Assembly (NCBI GenBank): GCA_008638375.1
Contig: CM018052.1
Location: forward strand, 9,719,506 to 9,783,505
Length of the DNA: 64,000 bases
Reading direction: 5' to 3'
From: Nyssa sinensis
Lineage: Eukaryota > Streptophyta > Magnoliopsida > Cornales > Nyssaceae
The notes below the pieces were generated by a model. It did no database searches. It worked only from the letters and a program-made list of their open reading frames with translations, and had not been told where the DNA came from. The position numbers and the translations under genes are program-made. Positions 22,305 to 33,090 of this stretch are shown here, in pieces. How positions within the stretch are numbered: position 1 is the stretch's first letter; each line of letters opens with the position of its first letter.

Positions 22305-23263
22305 AGGGAGGACAATACTTCAAGAGGCTGTACAAATCAAAGAAAAGTGAGAACGATACTTGATAGAAGGTCTAAAGATATTTCTATAATCATAAAAACA
22401 CACAACTTGTCTCCAAGTTGGGTTAGGAAATCAAATTTTGGGAAAAAAATACATTGTTGCCAAAATTGGACGAAGCTTGTAAATGGCACCGATCGGCATA
22501 CATGAGTGCCGATTGACATGGGAGCATAGGAAATACCCCCTCAATGTGACGATTGGCACATAGAGGTTCCTTCGGCCATTTTTCTCAGTTCTGCATTTTT
22601 GTGGTTTTTGGGGCGCACCGAGTGTCAAAATCACTCATTTTTGGTCTAAAACTAGATGTCTTCATTAGGAAAAGGTTACATGTGTGTTCCAAGATTTTGT
22701 ACAAAAATACAAAATAATAACAAACATTGTTTAACCATTCAAAAAATGGGCTAGACAAATCTAACAACGCCTATGCCGTGTATCCTCTTGTCACATCGAC
22801 TGTCTTGGAGGCACCACTTCTTCCTCTGTATCCTCATCATCATCATCAACAAGCCCAGAGCTCTTCCTAAGCCTATGGGCTAAAGCCCAAGAGCTCCCAA
22901 GCTGGTCAGTGCTTCTCCTCCTCGATCCTTCTCTTTCTCTTCCTATTGGGACCCAACCACTAGGCCTGGTCAAAGGCTGATCCATCTACTCAAGCCGAGA
23001 CACCTTGTGCTTCAAACATATGATGTAGACACAAGCCTCTTGATAAATCAATCAGGCTACCCAAAAGCCACCAAAAGGGTTAGCAAAACCTTCAACAAAA
23101 AATCTAAAAATATCAAATGGATAGATCTTACCATAGTTAAATGGTCGGGTGGAGGAAGTCCTTCAATAACATCTGTAGGCCTCGTGAGCTACTCAAGGAA
23201 AAGTGTGTCGTCCTAGGTCATGACCAGCATATTGAACGCAAGAAAGGCTATAGGAACGCCCAT
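22305..23263 (-). other. Spacer upstream of the antisense ORF, with GCCGATCGGC motif
   Basis: The near-palindrome GCACCGATCGGCAT occurs at 22487-22500, with related copies just downstream. A similar segment with TGCCGATCGGCAT lies at 28904, upstream of the second antisense ORF. This may be a duplicated leader or promoter of the antisense genes. Short minus frames (22431-22985) have no recognised motif. The right edge (CCCAT, 23259-23263) is the insertion site of the LTR unit. Confidence 0.45.
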
Positions 23264-24164
23264 TGTCACGACCCAAAACCCACCTTATGCGGATTTAGGC
23301 CCGGTGACCGACATTGTCACTTAGACTGGCCGTACAGAATCAATGAATTACACAAGAGTGATATATTTTTTTTTATATTAATTGCGGAAGCTACACGTGT
23401 GCAACTCATCTGATAACCATTTCAACACCAGTCATTTATAAAGTATACTCAAAGTAAGATTATTGTCAGCTTATTATCATCATGTGTCATCAACATTTAT
23501 ATATACATCAGGTACGTATTCACGAAAGTACAAAACGTAGATCTGTAAAAGTCCCATCTGTCATCGAGTCCAAAAATATACATCATATCATTACCAAAAA
23601 TGATCCACATCATGTCTAACCAAAATTCTGGTACAAAAGGTCCATCACATTCATGCTCTCAGCTATACGGTGTGGACTTTGCTACTTCCATGCCAATTCA
23701 ATTACCTAAAATATATTAGATAAATCTATATGAGCTTCACTAAGCTCGTGAGTAATTCCTGCATCCTGTCACAGGTTTTGCAAGACAGGGTTTTGCATAA
23801 AATACCATGGGCACCAAGTTTCTCAAACAGATAGCATATACATAAGGATAACTTAAAACATGCTTTCAAGACAAATCACGTATAAAACATATTGAAGATT
23901 CAGGCAGATATAACAAAAGCATTTCTAAAACACGTTATTTTTTGATGACATAGTTCGAATATCAAATCACAAAACAGATAGTAAGGAGTTGTTCACAAAT
24001 CGTATACTAGCACATGAAATTCTTAAAACATAATTCAGATAATAAGCTATGGAACAAATAACATGATAACGAATGAAAAATACACATGAGATGCTGCTTT
24101 TAAAATCTGATTTCGAATAACAGATAATAGACACATATTACACACATCGAAGATTCACATAATG

Positions 24165-24470
24165 AGTTGGAGCATTATGTGAGTAAGTCTCATCAACAGT
24201 TGGAGCACCACATAGGTAAGTCTCATACATGTATTCCACAACGAGTTAGAGCGCCATGTGGGTAAGTCTCATCAAGAGTCGAAGTGCTACATAGGTAAAC
24301 CTCGTGTCGACACAAGAATCGAGTCAGAATGCCATATGGGTAAATCTCATCAAGAGTCGGGGTGCCACATGGGTAGGCCTCGGGATAAACATAAGAAATC
24401 GAGTTAGAGCACCATATGGGTAAGTCTCATAAAGAGTCAAAGCGCCACATAGGTAGGCCTCGAACAAGCA
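24165..24470. repeat. Degenerate tandem repeat with GCCACATGGGTAAGTCTC motif
   Basis: Variants of 'gagtyggagcaccacatrggtaagtctcat' recur about seven times, alternately spaced by about 40-50 bases, within the LTR unit 23264-27041. No open frame runs through it. Confidence 0.75.
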
Positions 24471-25399
24471 CATGATCGAAATCAAAACACTTATGATTCA
24501 GGTTTCATAGTCAAATTGGTCCACACAAATTATTTATTTCTCATTAAAGGGGTGCCATGGTTTACAGACATTTTTTAGATCGATACATATGAATGCCATT
24601 TCAAAATATAGTCATGAAGATCATAGTTTTTAAATATTTCACAAAGTACAAATGGACATTTGAATAGGTATAGAACACTTAGGCATTTTCAAGTAGAAGA
24701 TAAAACCACTGATTCGGGATACAAGGTTACTCACAAAACAATTAGCATTTTTCAAATAGGATATAAAATATCGCTGCTTCAGGGCACAAGATTACTCACA
24801 AAATAATTCTAGTATCTTTCGGATAGAAGATAAAATTCAAGATGTTGGATTACTCACCTCAAACTTTCAGTCTGCTATGCTAATCCCTTTTCCTTTGTTT
24901 GTAATTCCTAGATCATAAGTCAAATATATATAACTATGCATTAGAACATAACCAAGGCATTACTATTGGCCACTTATTATTTTTGTGGCCTTAGACTTAA
25001 AGTTAGGTCCCGCCCACTTTTTCTAAATTCATTTAATAGCTAAAAAATTACTCGAGACATAATAAGTATTACATCATTTTTTGTTTCATATTTTTCAAAA
25101 TTTATTTAGGCTTATCCAGAACATCCAAAATAGTCAAGATAGACTACCTTTTATATTTAATTGCCTTCGAGTATCATTAGGGGTAAAATGATAATGCTAT
25201 ATTTTACATGTCTTAATTTTTTGGGATTTAATTTCATAAATCAGACTCCGTCATTGAGTCCAGAATGCCTAAAACATTGAGTTACACTATCTTTTTATTT
25301 TATTTGGGCATCGGTACCATTTTACCAAATTAAATTTATTTAATTCTTTTATTTTATATTTTATAAATATTCAGTCCATAATATTCACATGTGTGAAGT

Positions 25400-25503
25400 T
25401 GGCACAGTGGCCACACACTTGGGTTTTAAGTTCACACACGCACATAGGTTAGGGGTTCAAATCCTGGGGGCTGCGGCTCCTTAATTTTTTTTTTTTTTTT
25501 TTT
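25400..25503 (+). other. tRNA-like Pol III module (A box, B box, T run)
   Basis: The A box TGGCACAGTGG (25400-25410) fits TRGYNNARNNG exactly. A 43-bp gap leads to the B box GGTTCAAATCC (25454-25464). A run of 19 T at 25485-25503 could act as Pol III terminator or be a SINE-like tail. The box sequences and spacing are like a tRNA with a long variable arm (Leu/Ser class). The acceptor stem does not pair well by eye, so it is a degenerate tRNA-like or SINE-like sequence, not a gene. Confidence 0.55.
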
Positions 25504-26359
25504 CTGATTTTTCATTTTCCAAATAGCGGACAAGGGGAAATTCAGGGATAGGATATCCCTGTTTTGTCTGTGGTTATTAAATCAAGTCTCAAACCGTGTA
25601 GCCAAATAGACCCTTTCCATTTTAATTTAAATCCCACAGCCCTTAAATGATGTAGTTTGGATTAACCGGATATGCGCTAAGGCGGGTTCCGACCCGACCC
25701 ACTACTGTTCATCTTCCCCACTTCTCTGGCGAGGGTTCCGGTGTCTTTTCTGGTGTCGGCAATCGTCTCCAGTTGAATTCTGGCCTAATTTCAACGGGGT
25801 CTAATCCCATTTTTCATAAGGTTTCCATTTTTAAGGTTTAAATTTCAATTGGTTTAATTCTTGGCCGTCGAACGCCACTCATAGTGGCTGCTTCGATGAC
25901 ACCTAAAATTTCTATTTCGTGAGGTTTTACCACTATTTTTCCCCCAATTTTCTCCTTTATGATTTTGAAACTACAAGGAACCTTTTTCCGTTGCTTAAGC
26001 CCCACGAATTGATCAAAATTTTGATTAATCACTAAAGCTCAACCGAACCAGCAACTTGGCTATTCTCCTTGCTCTCTTGACCATTTCAGTTGATTTAAGT
26101 TGTAGAATGACCTAATTTCAGTGATCTTTTGGGCCATGTAGTTAGTTTCAAGCTTAAATCAAGTTTGTACAAAAACACTATTTTTTACAATTTGGGGTTT
26201 TCAAGTTCTAGGGTTCCTTTCCAAGTTTAACAAGGTCATTTCCTTATAATTTTCTTTCTTTTTCAATATCACATGTATGCATGCACTTAAACTCTATTAA
26301 TCACTAGGTTTTTGCAAAGTTTTCTAGAGAAATAAACTTGGGAAGGTTAGGGTTTTACC

Positions 26360-26605
26360 TTCAATGGCAGCCTCTCTCTCTCTCTCTCTCTCTCTTTCTT
26401 GCTTGATGTTAATCTTCTATGCTCCTTAAGGCTGGAACAATGCTTGCATGCAAGTTGTTCTCCTTCTTCTTCTTCTTCTTCTTCTTCTTCTTCTTCTTCT
26501 TCTTTTATCACTCTCTCTCTAACCTTAGACACACACGCACACACACATACACACACTTCTGTTTCTTGTATGCATAGTGCATATATATATATATATATAT
26601 ACATA
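26360..26605. repeat. Microsatellite cluster (CT)n, (CTT)n, (AC)n, (TA)n
   Basis: Successive simple repeats: CT near 26371-26396, CTT near 26460-26503, AC-rich at 26528-26556 and TA at 26579-26601. The cluster lies 440-680 bp from the sense start of the LTR (27041). The LTR units at 34981 and 40410 have GA or TA repeats at comparable positions. Confidence 0.9.
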
Positions 26606-26732
26606 TATTTATATATTTTAAGCTGAATGTTGATATGTTGCATGTATGGGGATTGGTTGTGATACGGGGTGGGATGAGGTTTAATATTGTATATACATAT
26701 ATCTTATGAGATATATAGCACAAAAGTGCTTG

Positions 26733-26797
26733 TAGCCTAGCTGGTTTACTTTTTGTGTATAAGTTTTTCCTGCCTTTTTGGTCATGGGATCAAATCC
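26733..26797 (+). other. tRNA-like A/B-box pair, antisense to the LTR
   Basis: TAGCCTAGCTGG (from 26733) fits the A-box consensus. GGATCAAATCC (26787-26797) differs from GGTTCRANTCC at one position. The gap is 43 bp, the same as in the module at 25400. It lies about 245-310 bp from the LTR sense start and on the opposite strand. Confidence 0.45.
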
Positions 26798-27046
26798 CTT
26801 AGCCAACACTTTTGGCCCTTTTTCCTAATCATTTTCTCGATATGCCTTGTTTGGCATTTGGCATATTTTATCCCATTCCCCATTTTTGCTTTATTTCCTA
26901 TTTTTCTTCTCGTCTACTTGTATTTGTTTTTTGTAGTCTTTATTATCTTGGTTTAATTTTCCAAAATTTTCATTTTGCTTCGTAAAGTCTCTAATATTAA
27001 ATTAGTGACTTAATTCCCGATAATCGGATTGGGGTGTTATACCCAT

Positions 27047-28620
27047 CTCAACGGCCACGGTCTCAACCTCTTGAGAAGATCGGTCACTGGTACTAGGACG
27101 ACCAACTTTCACAAGAGGAGGGGGTCCTCCAGTTAAGGGAGGTGCAAGTCCCCCCTAGATAATCCCCGAACACCGTGAAGCGATTGAAAAATCACTCCAT
27201 CAATATACCGTCCAAAAGCTCCAAATATTGGGCGTCATTGGGAAGACTGCCAACATCTTTCATATGTTCTGAAAGATCCTCCAGAGGAAAGAGGTTAGCC
27301 ACGTTGTCCACTTGGTGGACTACTCGCTCACCCAAATAAAAAACCATTTCAAAGGGGCCTTCCAAAATCAAGCGTCTGTGGGATATCCCCACATTTCTCC
27401 CCACCGATGCAAGGACCTTGCCTCATGGGTTCAACTGCACTGTCAAAAAGCATATAATGTCAGTCCTCATTATAGGCAAACAACACAAAAAAGGGACGAG
27501 TCATGATAATGGTCTAACCATGTCCACCTAGATCTGGTCTAAAGCTAGTCGGAACCTCTAGATCGCATTGGCACTCATTCGGGCTTACCGGTTGTCCTTC
27601 TTCCACCGCCACATACAGGGAAACACATCCTCTTCTGGTGTAACCCAAGGGTACGACAGTAGTCCTATAACCTTATAAGCCCAAATTTGTATAAGAAAAC
27701 TAAACCGAGGCTAAGTAGGGACCACAAATGAAAAAATAACAAAACAAAAGTCAAAAAGGGGAAATCATACCTCCTACACCATGTTGAAACCTCTGAGTCC
27801 TTTCACCACCCCCACTGAACCATCCAAAGTTGGCTACATCATCCAAAGTCGCGAGGCACCAAAGGTGGACTGTGTCCCCACCAGTGGCGAAGAAGGTCTA
27901 CCCAAAAACAAAGAGCATGAAAGCTCTAGTCAGCTAGTCCTAAGTCATCGTGCTGCGACACTTGTGTTGAAAATCCTCCTAAATGTACTTCACTTGGGCC
28001 GCGCCACTTGAGGCAAACTAGGGGACCCATCCCAACAACCTTCGAATCTCTATCGGCCGGCACTGAATGTCAGTATCCCATGGCACTCGCTCGCCACCCA
28101 TCAGAATGCCAATAGTTATAAAGAAATCTAAGGGAGTGAGTGTGAACTCCCTAAAGCATAGGTGGAACGTATTCGTAGTATCCCACCACCGCTCAACCAA
28201 GGCATAGAGAACCTTTTGGTCTCTATCTGCATGGAAAAGTCAAACAAAAAATGGCACAAAACCGTCTGGGTGATGTGACCCTTGCACTGCGGCAACAAAT
28301 TGGCCTATCATTTACCAATGTTGGCACGTGGGTGAAGTGTCTACACATGGCCAACCTCCATTTTTACATGCAATTCACATACTCAACGTTTCATCGAACC
28401 AAAGAGGTAGAATCAAAGAAAAAATTCCCAAAAATAATCTAAGGAAAGCACAAGAAATTCATACTTCTCTATTGCGGTAACGATGAGACAAGTGCCGAGT
28501 CGGTTCCTAAACCAAGCTCGTATTATTTCGAGCACTCTGAGGGGATTTATAACATTGAATAGCCACAAGCACCGGCCTGAGTGCCACAAAATCTTGGTCC
28601 AAATCGAACATGGCATCTAA
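27047..28620 (-). pseudogene. Antisense ORF of the Tat element, plant mobile domain-like
   Basis: The minus strand at 28200-28018 encodes MVERWWDTTNTFHLCFREF, TLTPLDFFITIGI and RVPWDTDIQC...RLLGWVP. This matches the start of the plant mobile domain (PMD; 'ERWxxxTHTFHLPxGExTxTLxD'). Further pieces at 28616-28413 and 27404-27192 are in other frames and not clearly assigned. The frame is split by stops, and its downstream part is separated by the 23264-27041 insertion. PMD sequences are carried by several plant transposon groups; the role is unknown. Confidence 0.65.
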
Positions 28621-29357
28621 ATTATCAAAACTTTTGCTGGCCATTTCCTTGAAAAATCCAGAATCTACTTGCAATAATCACATTGTTTGAACTTCTCGAG
28701 GGTTGATCTAAGCTTCAAAGTCTTAAATATAAGTCCCTACATAATTTAGCATAAGTTAGGTGACAATGGGTAGAGAGTGAGTTAAAAGAAATGTGAGAAA
28801 AAATCAAAAAATTGTTGCATTTAACAAACTGCCCCCGCCCAGGTGCCGATCTGCACTCACAGGGGTTGATCATCACATAGAGGGTGAAAACCCCCCTTTT
28901 GTGTGCCGATCGGCATAAAGTGGTTGGACGGGCTGATTTCGGCCCATTTTGGCATTTTTTGGCCCAATGAAGCCTATTTTTTGTATTTTCAATCTATGAT
29001 TGCCAAAACCTCTTCACAAATTCATCACGACTCAATCCCAATCACAAAATCAACATGGCTAAATGTCGATTTTATACAAAGGTCCGAACCTTTTGGTCAA
29101 AACTAGCCGATCTGTCCCATTTTTCTCATACCAATCACATGGATACTCCAAGAAATAGTATTCTCCCATTCGAGGTCAATGAATGGCATATGAATCCACT
29201 CTTCCCTATAGAGTTACACAAAGCAGGATCCTCCCGACGGGCCCAATCTGAGTCAACTCACTAATGAGATACACCCGAAACTCAAAATCATTAGTGAATC
29301 TCAGACTTATTAGCATCGCATGCCCATTTAGGTAAGCATTCTATCGCAATATTCTAT
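28621..29357. other. Spacer between antisense PMD region and tandem repeats
   Basis: This contains TGCCGATCGGCAT at 28904-28916 and GGCATTTTTTGGCCC near 28952, resembling 22480-22620. No reading frame with a known motif was found. It probably includes the leader of the antisense PMD ORF. Confidence 0.45.
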
Positions 29358-29790
29358 CTCATGAGGGGCGTAACCCCATGAAATACTAACTAGGATCATG
29401 TTTCCTACTAAGTGAAACATTTGAGGATGTATACCCACCTCATGGGGGGCGTAACCCCATGAAAAAATTGTTAGGATCGCATTTCCTTCAAAGTGAAATG
29501 GCTAAGGACGTAAACCCATCTCATGAGAGGCGTAACCCTATGAAAGACTTATTAGGATCAAATTTCCTTTTAAGTAAAGCGTCTGAGGACATAAACCCAT
29601 CTCATGAGGAGCATAAGTCCATGAAAGACTTATTAGGATTGCATTTTCCTTTAAGTGAAACGTCTGATGACGTAATCCCATCTCATAAGGGCATAACCTT
29701 GTGAAAGGCCTTGTTGGATTGCATTTTATTTTAGGTAAAACGTCTAAGGACGTCATCCATCTAAATAAAGCCGTTTGAGGATGCAATTTC
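29358..29790. repeat. 81-bp tandem repeat, about 5.3 copies, 27 codons per unit
   Basis: The phrase CTCATGAGGGGCGTAA recurs at 29358, 29439, 29520, 29601 and 29682, each 81 bp apart, with a partial copy to about 29790. Because 81 is a multiple of three, frames stay open on both strands: plus 29459-29704 carries (M)KDLLGSxFxLSE and DVxPSH repeats, and minus 29538-29837 is also open. It lies just before the polypurine tract of the Tat element. Confidence 0.92.
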
Positions 29791-29990
29791 AAAAAGCCTA
29801 TCAGAATAATATTCCTTCTTGGTCTCATTTTTATCATTCACGAACTATGTATGGTTTGATTCACCTTAGGGTGATACATAAGAACCTCATATAAAGTGAG
29901 TCTGACCACATCAAATCCATAATCAAAGTCCCAAAATGGGCATCATTTTCTTGCACTGACGTTTGCTTGCTTGCTTGCAAGCTCCGCCAA

Positions 29991-30002
29991 TGAGGGGCTA
30001 TC
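29991..30002 (+). promoter_or_regulatory. Polypurine tract-like site of the Tat element
   Basis: TGAGGGGCTATC directly precedes the LTR start TATAGACACCTCATTTTG. Tat-lineage elements typically have a G-rich tract followed by TGTAGACACC, so the LTR start here has TG changed to TA. Confidence 0.6.
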
Positions 30003-30099
30003 TATAGACACCTCATTTTGAGACCCTCGATTAAATAAAGTTGGGTTTGCCATTTTCGGTAAGTTGCTACAATATGTCCCATCCAGAGGTAATTTAGTA

Positions 30100-30640
30100 A
30101 TTTCTCATTTTTGCCTATAGGGACATTCCCACCATTTTTGCCCATAAAGGGCATTTTTGTCACTTTGCCTTTAAAGGACATTTTGGTCATTTTGTATATA
30201 GAGGGCATTTTGGTCATTTCGCCCAGAGGGCATTTTCATCATTTTTCCCATAAAGGGCATTTTCAATATTTTAGTCATTATGGCCACTAAGAAAATTTTT
30301 AACATTTAACACATTAAGACCCTTGAGGGTATTCTAGTCATAATATTACTACAGAAATTTTGGTAATTTCTATTGTTTCCCTACCCATTATGGGTATTTT
30401 GGTAAATACTAGAAGTTTCTCATTTTAGTGGTATTTTTGTAATATGAATGTTATTTTGCCCTTTGGAGGGCATTTCGATAATTATAGCATATTCCTATCC
30501 CATATAAGTTATTTTGGTCATTCATGGGTATACATGTAATTCCCATGTCATTTTACCTACATAGGGTTATTTTAGTAATTTTGGCCCTTAGGGACAATTT
30601 TGACTTTTTTATGCCTAATGAAATTTTTGTAATTTCCTTG
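30100..30640. repeat. Degenerate ~30-bp repeat, GGGCATTTTGGTCATTT type
   Basis: At least eight clear units occur between 30120 and 30270, for example 'aagggcatttttgtcactttgcc' and 'agagggcattttggtcatttcgcc'. More diverged units continue to about 30640. The array lies in the upstream part of the Tat LTR, before its TATA box, so it could act as an enhancer-like array. That role is inference. Confidence 0.8.
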
Positions 30641-30860
30641 TCCCTAAGTTCTCCACCGAAGTAAGGGCAATATAGTAAATATAGGTTTGTCCACCAAATA
30701 CTTGCCAAATTCCCTTTCTTCATTCTTTCAAGGGATTTACCCTAGATTTGTGCACAAAATAATATCTATACTTAATTTTTTGCTCATTAAACATTCAATC
30801 TTGGCCATTCGTCCATAGGATTCATTATGAGCCCTTGGATCAAACTTCCTTATTTTTTCC

Positions 30861-30870
30861 TTATAAATAA
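30861..30870 (+). promoter_or_regulatory. Probable TATA box of the Tat LTR
   Basis: TTATAAATAA lies about 860 bp into the LTR, followed by a pyrimidine-rich stretch from about 30930 suited to a transcript leader. A textbook plant TATA context, but the start site is not proven. Confidence 0.55.
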
Positions 30871-31875
30871 GATCCCTTAGCCACCATAATAAGGGACAGA
30901 AAAATTAAGAAGTCATGTGCTGCAACAATAATTCTTCTCTCTCCTTTCCATATTTCTTCTTCCATAATTCTTGAAGCCGTGTTCTACACAGGCAATAGTT
31001 CTAATACATTAAAGATGAAGTTCCACACCATTGAAGATTCAATCCAAGGAGTTCAAGCTCAAGCCTTGTCTGATTCAACACAAATAATCATGTACACTCC
31101 CTAAAACCCTAATATTCTTTCTTTTCCTAATTTAGTTTATCCTATCACTCATGATAAAGTAAATTGAATTAGAGAATTACATTGGCTCTAATTCCATTAT
31201 CTGAATGGATACGTCGGATGCCTAATGGGCTCGAGTCTACTCTTTTCCTTTAAGCTATTTAATTTATGTCTTTTTTCTTATTTTTATCCATGTCAGCCTC
31301 TCTCTACTCTTTTCCTTTTAGCAATCTACTTTATGTCTTTTTTTTATTTCATTCATGCCAATCTCTTTCTCCACTCTTTCTTTTGGCTTATTTACTTTAT
31401 TTATTCTATTTATTTTATTCGTTCATGTCATTACTATCATTATCTTTGTATAATCACTCTTTATCTTGTTTATGTCCTAGAATATTAAGCCGTGTGTATG
31501 AACACTTGAGGCCAGTCCATTCGAACTGGGCGGGATAGGTGCTTAACACCGTTCCATCTCGTACATTAGCTTCCAGATTCAGAATTCTTTGCTTCATTGT
31601 GGATTAGTTTTATTTTACTTTATTTTAACTCATGTCAAGGGGTTTAGAATGTAAATAGGATCAAAGCGACGTAATTTCAGTTTTCTTTGTTTTTTTTTTT
31701 TATATGTATTTTTCATGGGTTGTATCAAGTTTGCTTGTTATTTAGCCTAAACCAAGTTGGCGACTCCTTTGTGTATTCATATACACCTCAATACGAAAAG
31801 AGGGCATGTTCCTCTCCTACTTTAATGGAACGAACTTTAAAAGTTGTGTCTAGATTTTTCAGTGCCTATGCTCAC

Positions 31876-33075
31876 TGTTGTCCTTGGTGGTCTCTCCGTC
31901 ATCAATCGATTTGCAAATCTCTCAATCCCTTCATCTCTTTCCGTTTACTAATTGTTTTTCTTGAATGCTTCTGCTAGAATATTGATATTGATATTAAGCT
32001 TTCATGAATCTTATAATTGAGATCTAATTTGATTAATTAAAAACTTAATTGAGCAATTGAAATTGTAAATTGAATTAAATTGAAATTTAACCACTTAGTT
32101 GAATTTTGAATTGAATTGATAAAATTGACAATCAAATTGAACTATTTGATCAATTAGGTATATGTTGATAGGTTTGTGTTTTTGAATAATTCTTGGTTAT
32201 TACATCGATGGATGGGCATACATGTTGTATTAATCATGTTGAGTGATTTTGTTGTTGTGGCATCGTTGTTATAGACAAGAATTGTAATTAACATTGAAAA
32301 AATATTTAATTCTAAAACCAACCTATTCACCCCCCCCCCCCCCCGCCTTTTCTAAGTCAAATTTACACTTTAAGACCTTGAATGATATCCTAGTGGTACC
32401 CCTCCGCATCAAAATCAATTTATTCCATTTTTCTTATTGAAAATCATCTTTGAGTAAACTGAGTTCTTTTCCATAGTCTAGATGAACCTTAGTTTAGTCA
32501 TCTATTCTAGGTCTATGGATTTTTTTGTTTTGTCTTTTTTTTTCTCTTTTAGTGGATTTTTTATCTTTCATAGTTAGATGCATTTCATACCTTTGTGAAG
32601 TCAATAATCGAAAATCATTTTTCTTTCACTTTCATTGCTAATGGTAATCCCATTTTTTTAGAAAGAAAAGTGAATAGAGATGTATTATTATTACTTAAGA
32701 CTATGATATGTTTACTTTAGTTTATCATTATCTTCACTTAGTCTTATTCAATTGGATGTATTCAATCTTTCAATCTACTTGTGATCTCTTGGTACTTAGT
32801 CTTGTATATCTTCATACATGAGATTGCCTTGTAGAGAATTTGGACTTAGTAGTTTTATGTTTATGCATCAATAAGTCCATAGCTAGAAAGATTAACATAG
32901 GTTAGAAAAATCAAAGGACTAAAAGAAAAATCCTTGAAAGATAATGGCAAGCACACAAAATGAAAAATCAAGAGTTGTAGTTAGAGTTATGAATAAAGAA
33001 TTTCAAAGAGTAGTACAAACCTATTTAACCCCCCTCCCCCTTCTAGGTTAGTTTCACACTAAAGGACCAACAACA
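31876..33075 (+). mobile_element. 5' LTR of plus-strand copia element (rearranged)
   Basis: 31876-32420 matches the 3' third of the copia LTR (compare 14130-14653), with a run of 15 C at 32330-32344. 32430-33000 instead resembles the region downstream of gag in the related element (minus strand, about 50100-49500). 33010-33075 again looks like an LTR end ('acctatttaaccccc...caaca'). The 5' LTR is thus mosaic, by recombination or nested insertion. The end at 33075 is fixed by the primer site. Confidence 0.55.
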
Positions 33076-33078
33076 AAG

Positions 33079-33090
33079 TGGTATTAGAGC
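33079..33090 (+). promoter_or_regulatory. Primer binding site of the plus-strand copia element
   Basis: TGGTATTAGAGC follows the LTR end ...CAACA and spacer AAG. It differs from the initiator tRNA-Met site TGGTATCAGAGC by one base. The same AAG spacer is found in the two minus-strand relatives. Confidence 0.85.

Larger units (their letters stand above)
23264..27041 (-). mobile_element. LTR-only gypsy unit, minus sense; duplication CCCAT
   Basis: The plus strand begins TGTCACGACCCAAAACCCACC and ends GGGTGTTATA. CCCAT flanks it at 23259-23263 and 27042-27046. The reverse complement of the 34981-38934 unit begins TGTCACGACTCGAAACCCACC, so they are one family in opposite orientations. No gag, pol, primer site or polypurine tract is inside, so it is a solo LTR of about 3.8 kb or a non-autonomous unit. 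It holds a degenerate ~45-bp repeat with 'gtgggtaagtctcat' phrases at 24170-24470, two tRNA-like modules and a microsatellite cluster. Confidence 0.85.
30003..31875 (+). mobile_element. 3' LTR of the Tat-lineage element
   Basis: The start TATAGACACCTC follows a polypurine-like tract. The LTR has an array of 'aaagggcattttggtcattt' units (30100-30640), a TATA box at 30861, a T/C-rich tract and, near the end, the phrase TTGGCGACTCC (31759), usual in Tat LTR 3' regions. Its exact end is unclear; copia LTR sequence starts at 31876. Frames at 31225-31538 and 31687-31977 are low-complexity. Confidence 0.65.

Noticed and set aside
25400..25464. Functional tRNA-Leu or tRNA-Ser gene
   Set aside because: A and B boxes fit, but acceptor and anticodon stems do not pair convincingly by eye; treated as tRNA-like only.
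26347..26643. Open frames with poly-Glu, poly-Ser or Tyr-Ile runs
   Set aside because: Translation of CTT, CT, AC and TA microsatellites.
28018..28200. PMD-like ORF as a host gene
   Set aside because: It lies between integrase and 3' LTR of a Tat element, is broken by stops and has no intact gene structure.
29358..29790. Tandem repeat as a CRISPR array
   Set aside because: Units are contiguous 81-bp copies without unique spacers, in a plant retroelement.
31225..31538. Hydrophobic open frames as membrane proteins
   Set aside because: T-rich LTR sequence gives Phe/Leu/Tyr runs in two overlapping frames; no start context or homology.
31759..31770. TTGGCGACTCC as the primer binding site of a further Tat element
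   Set aside because: This phrase is common in the 3' part of Tat LTRs themselves, and no gag follows; evidence is insufficient.
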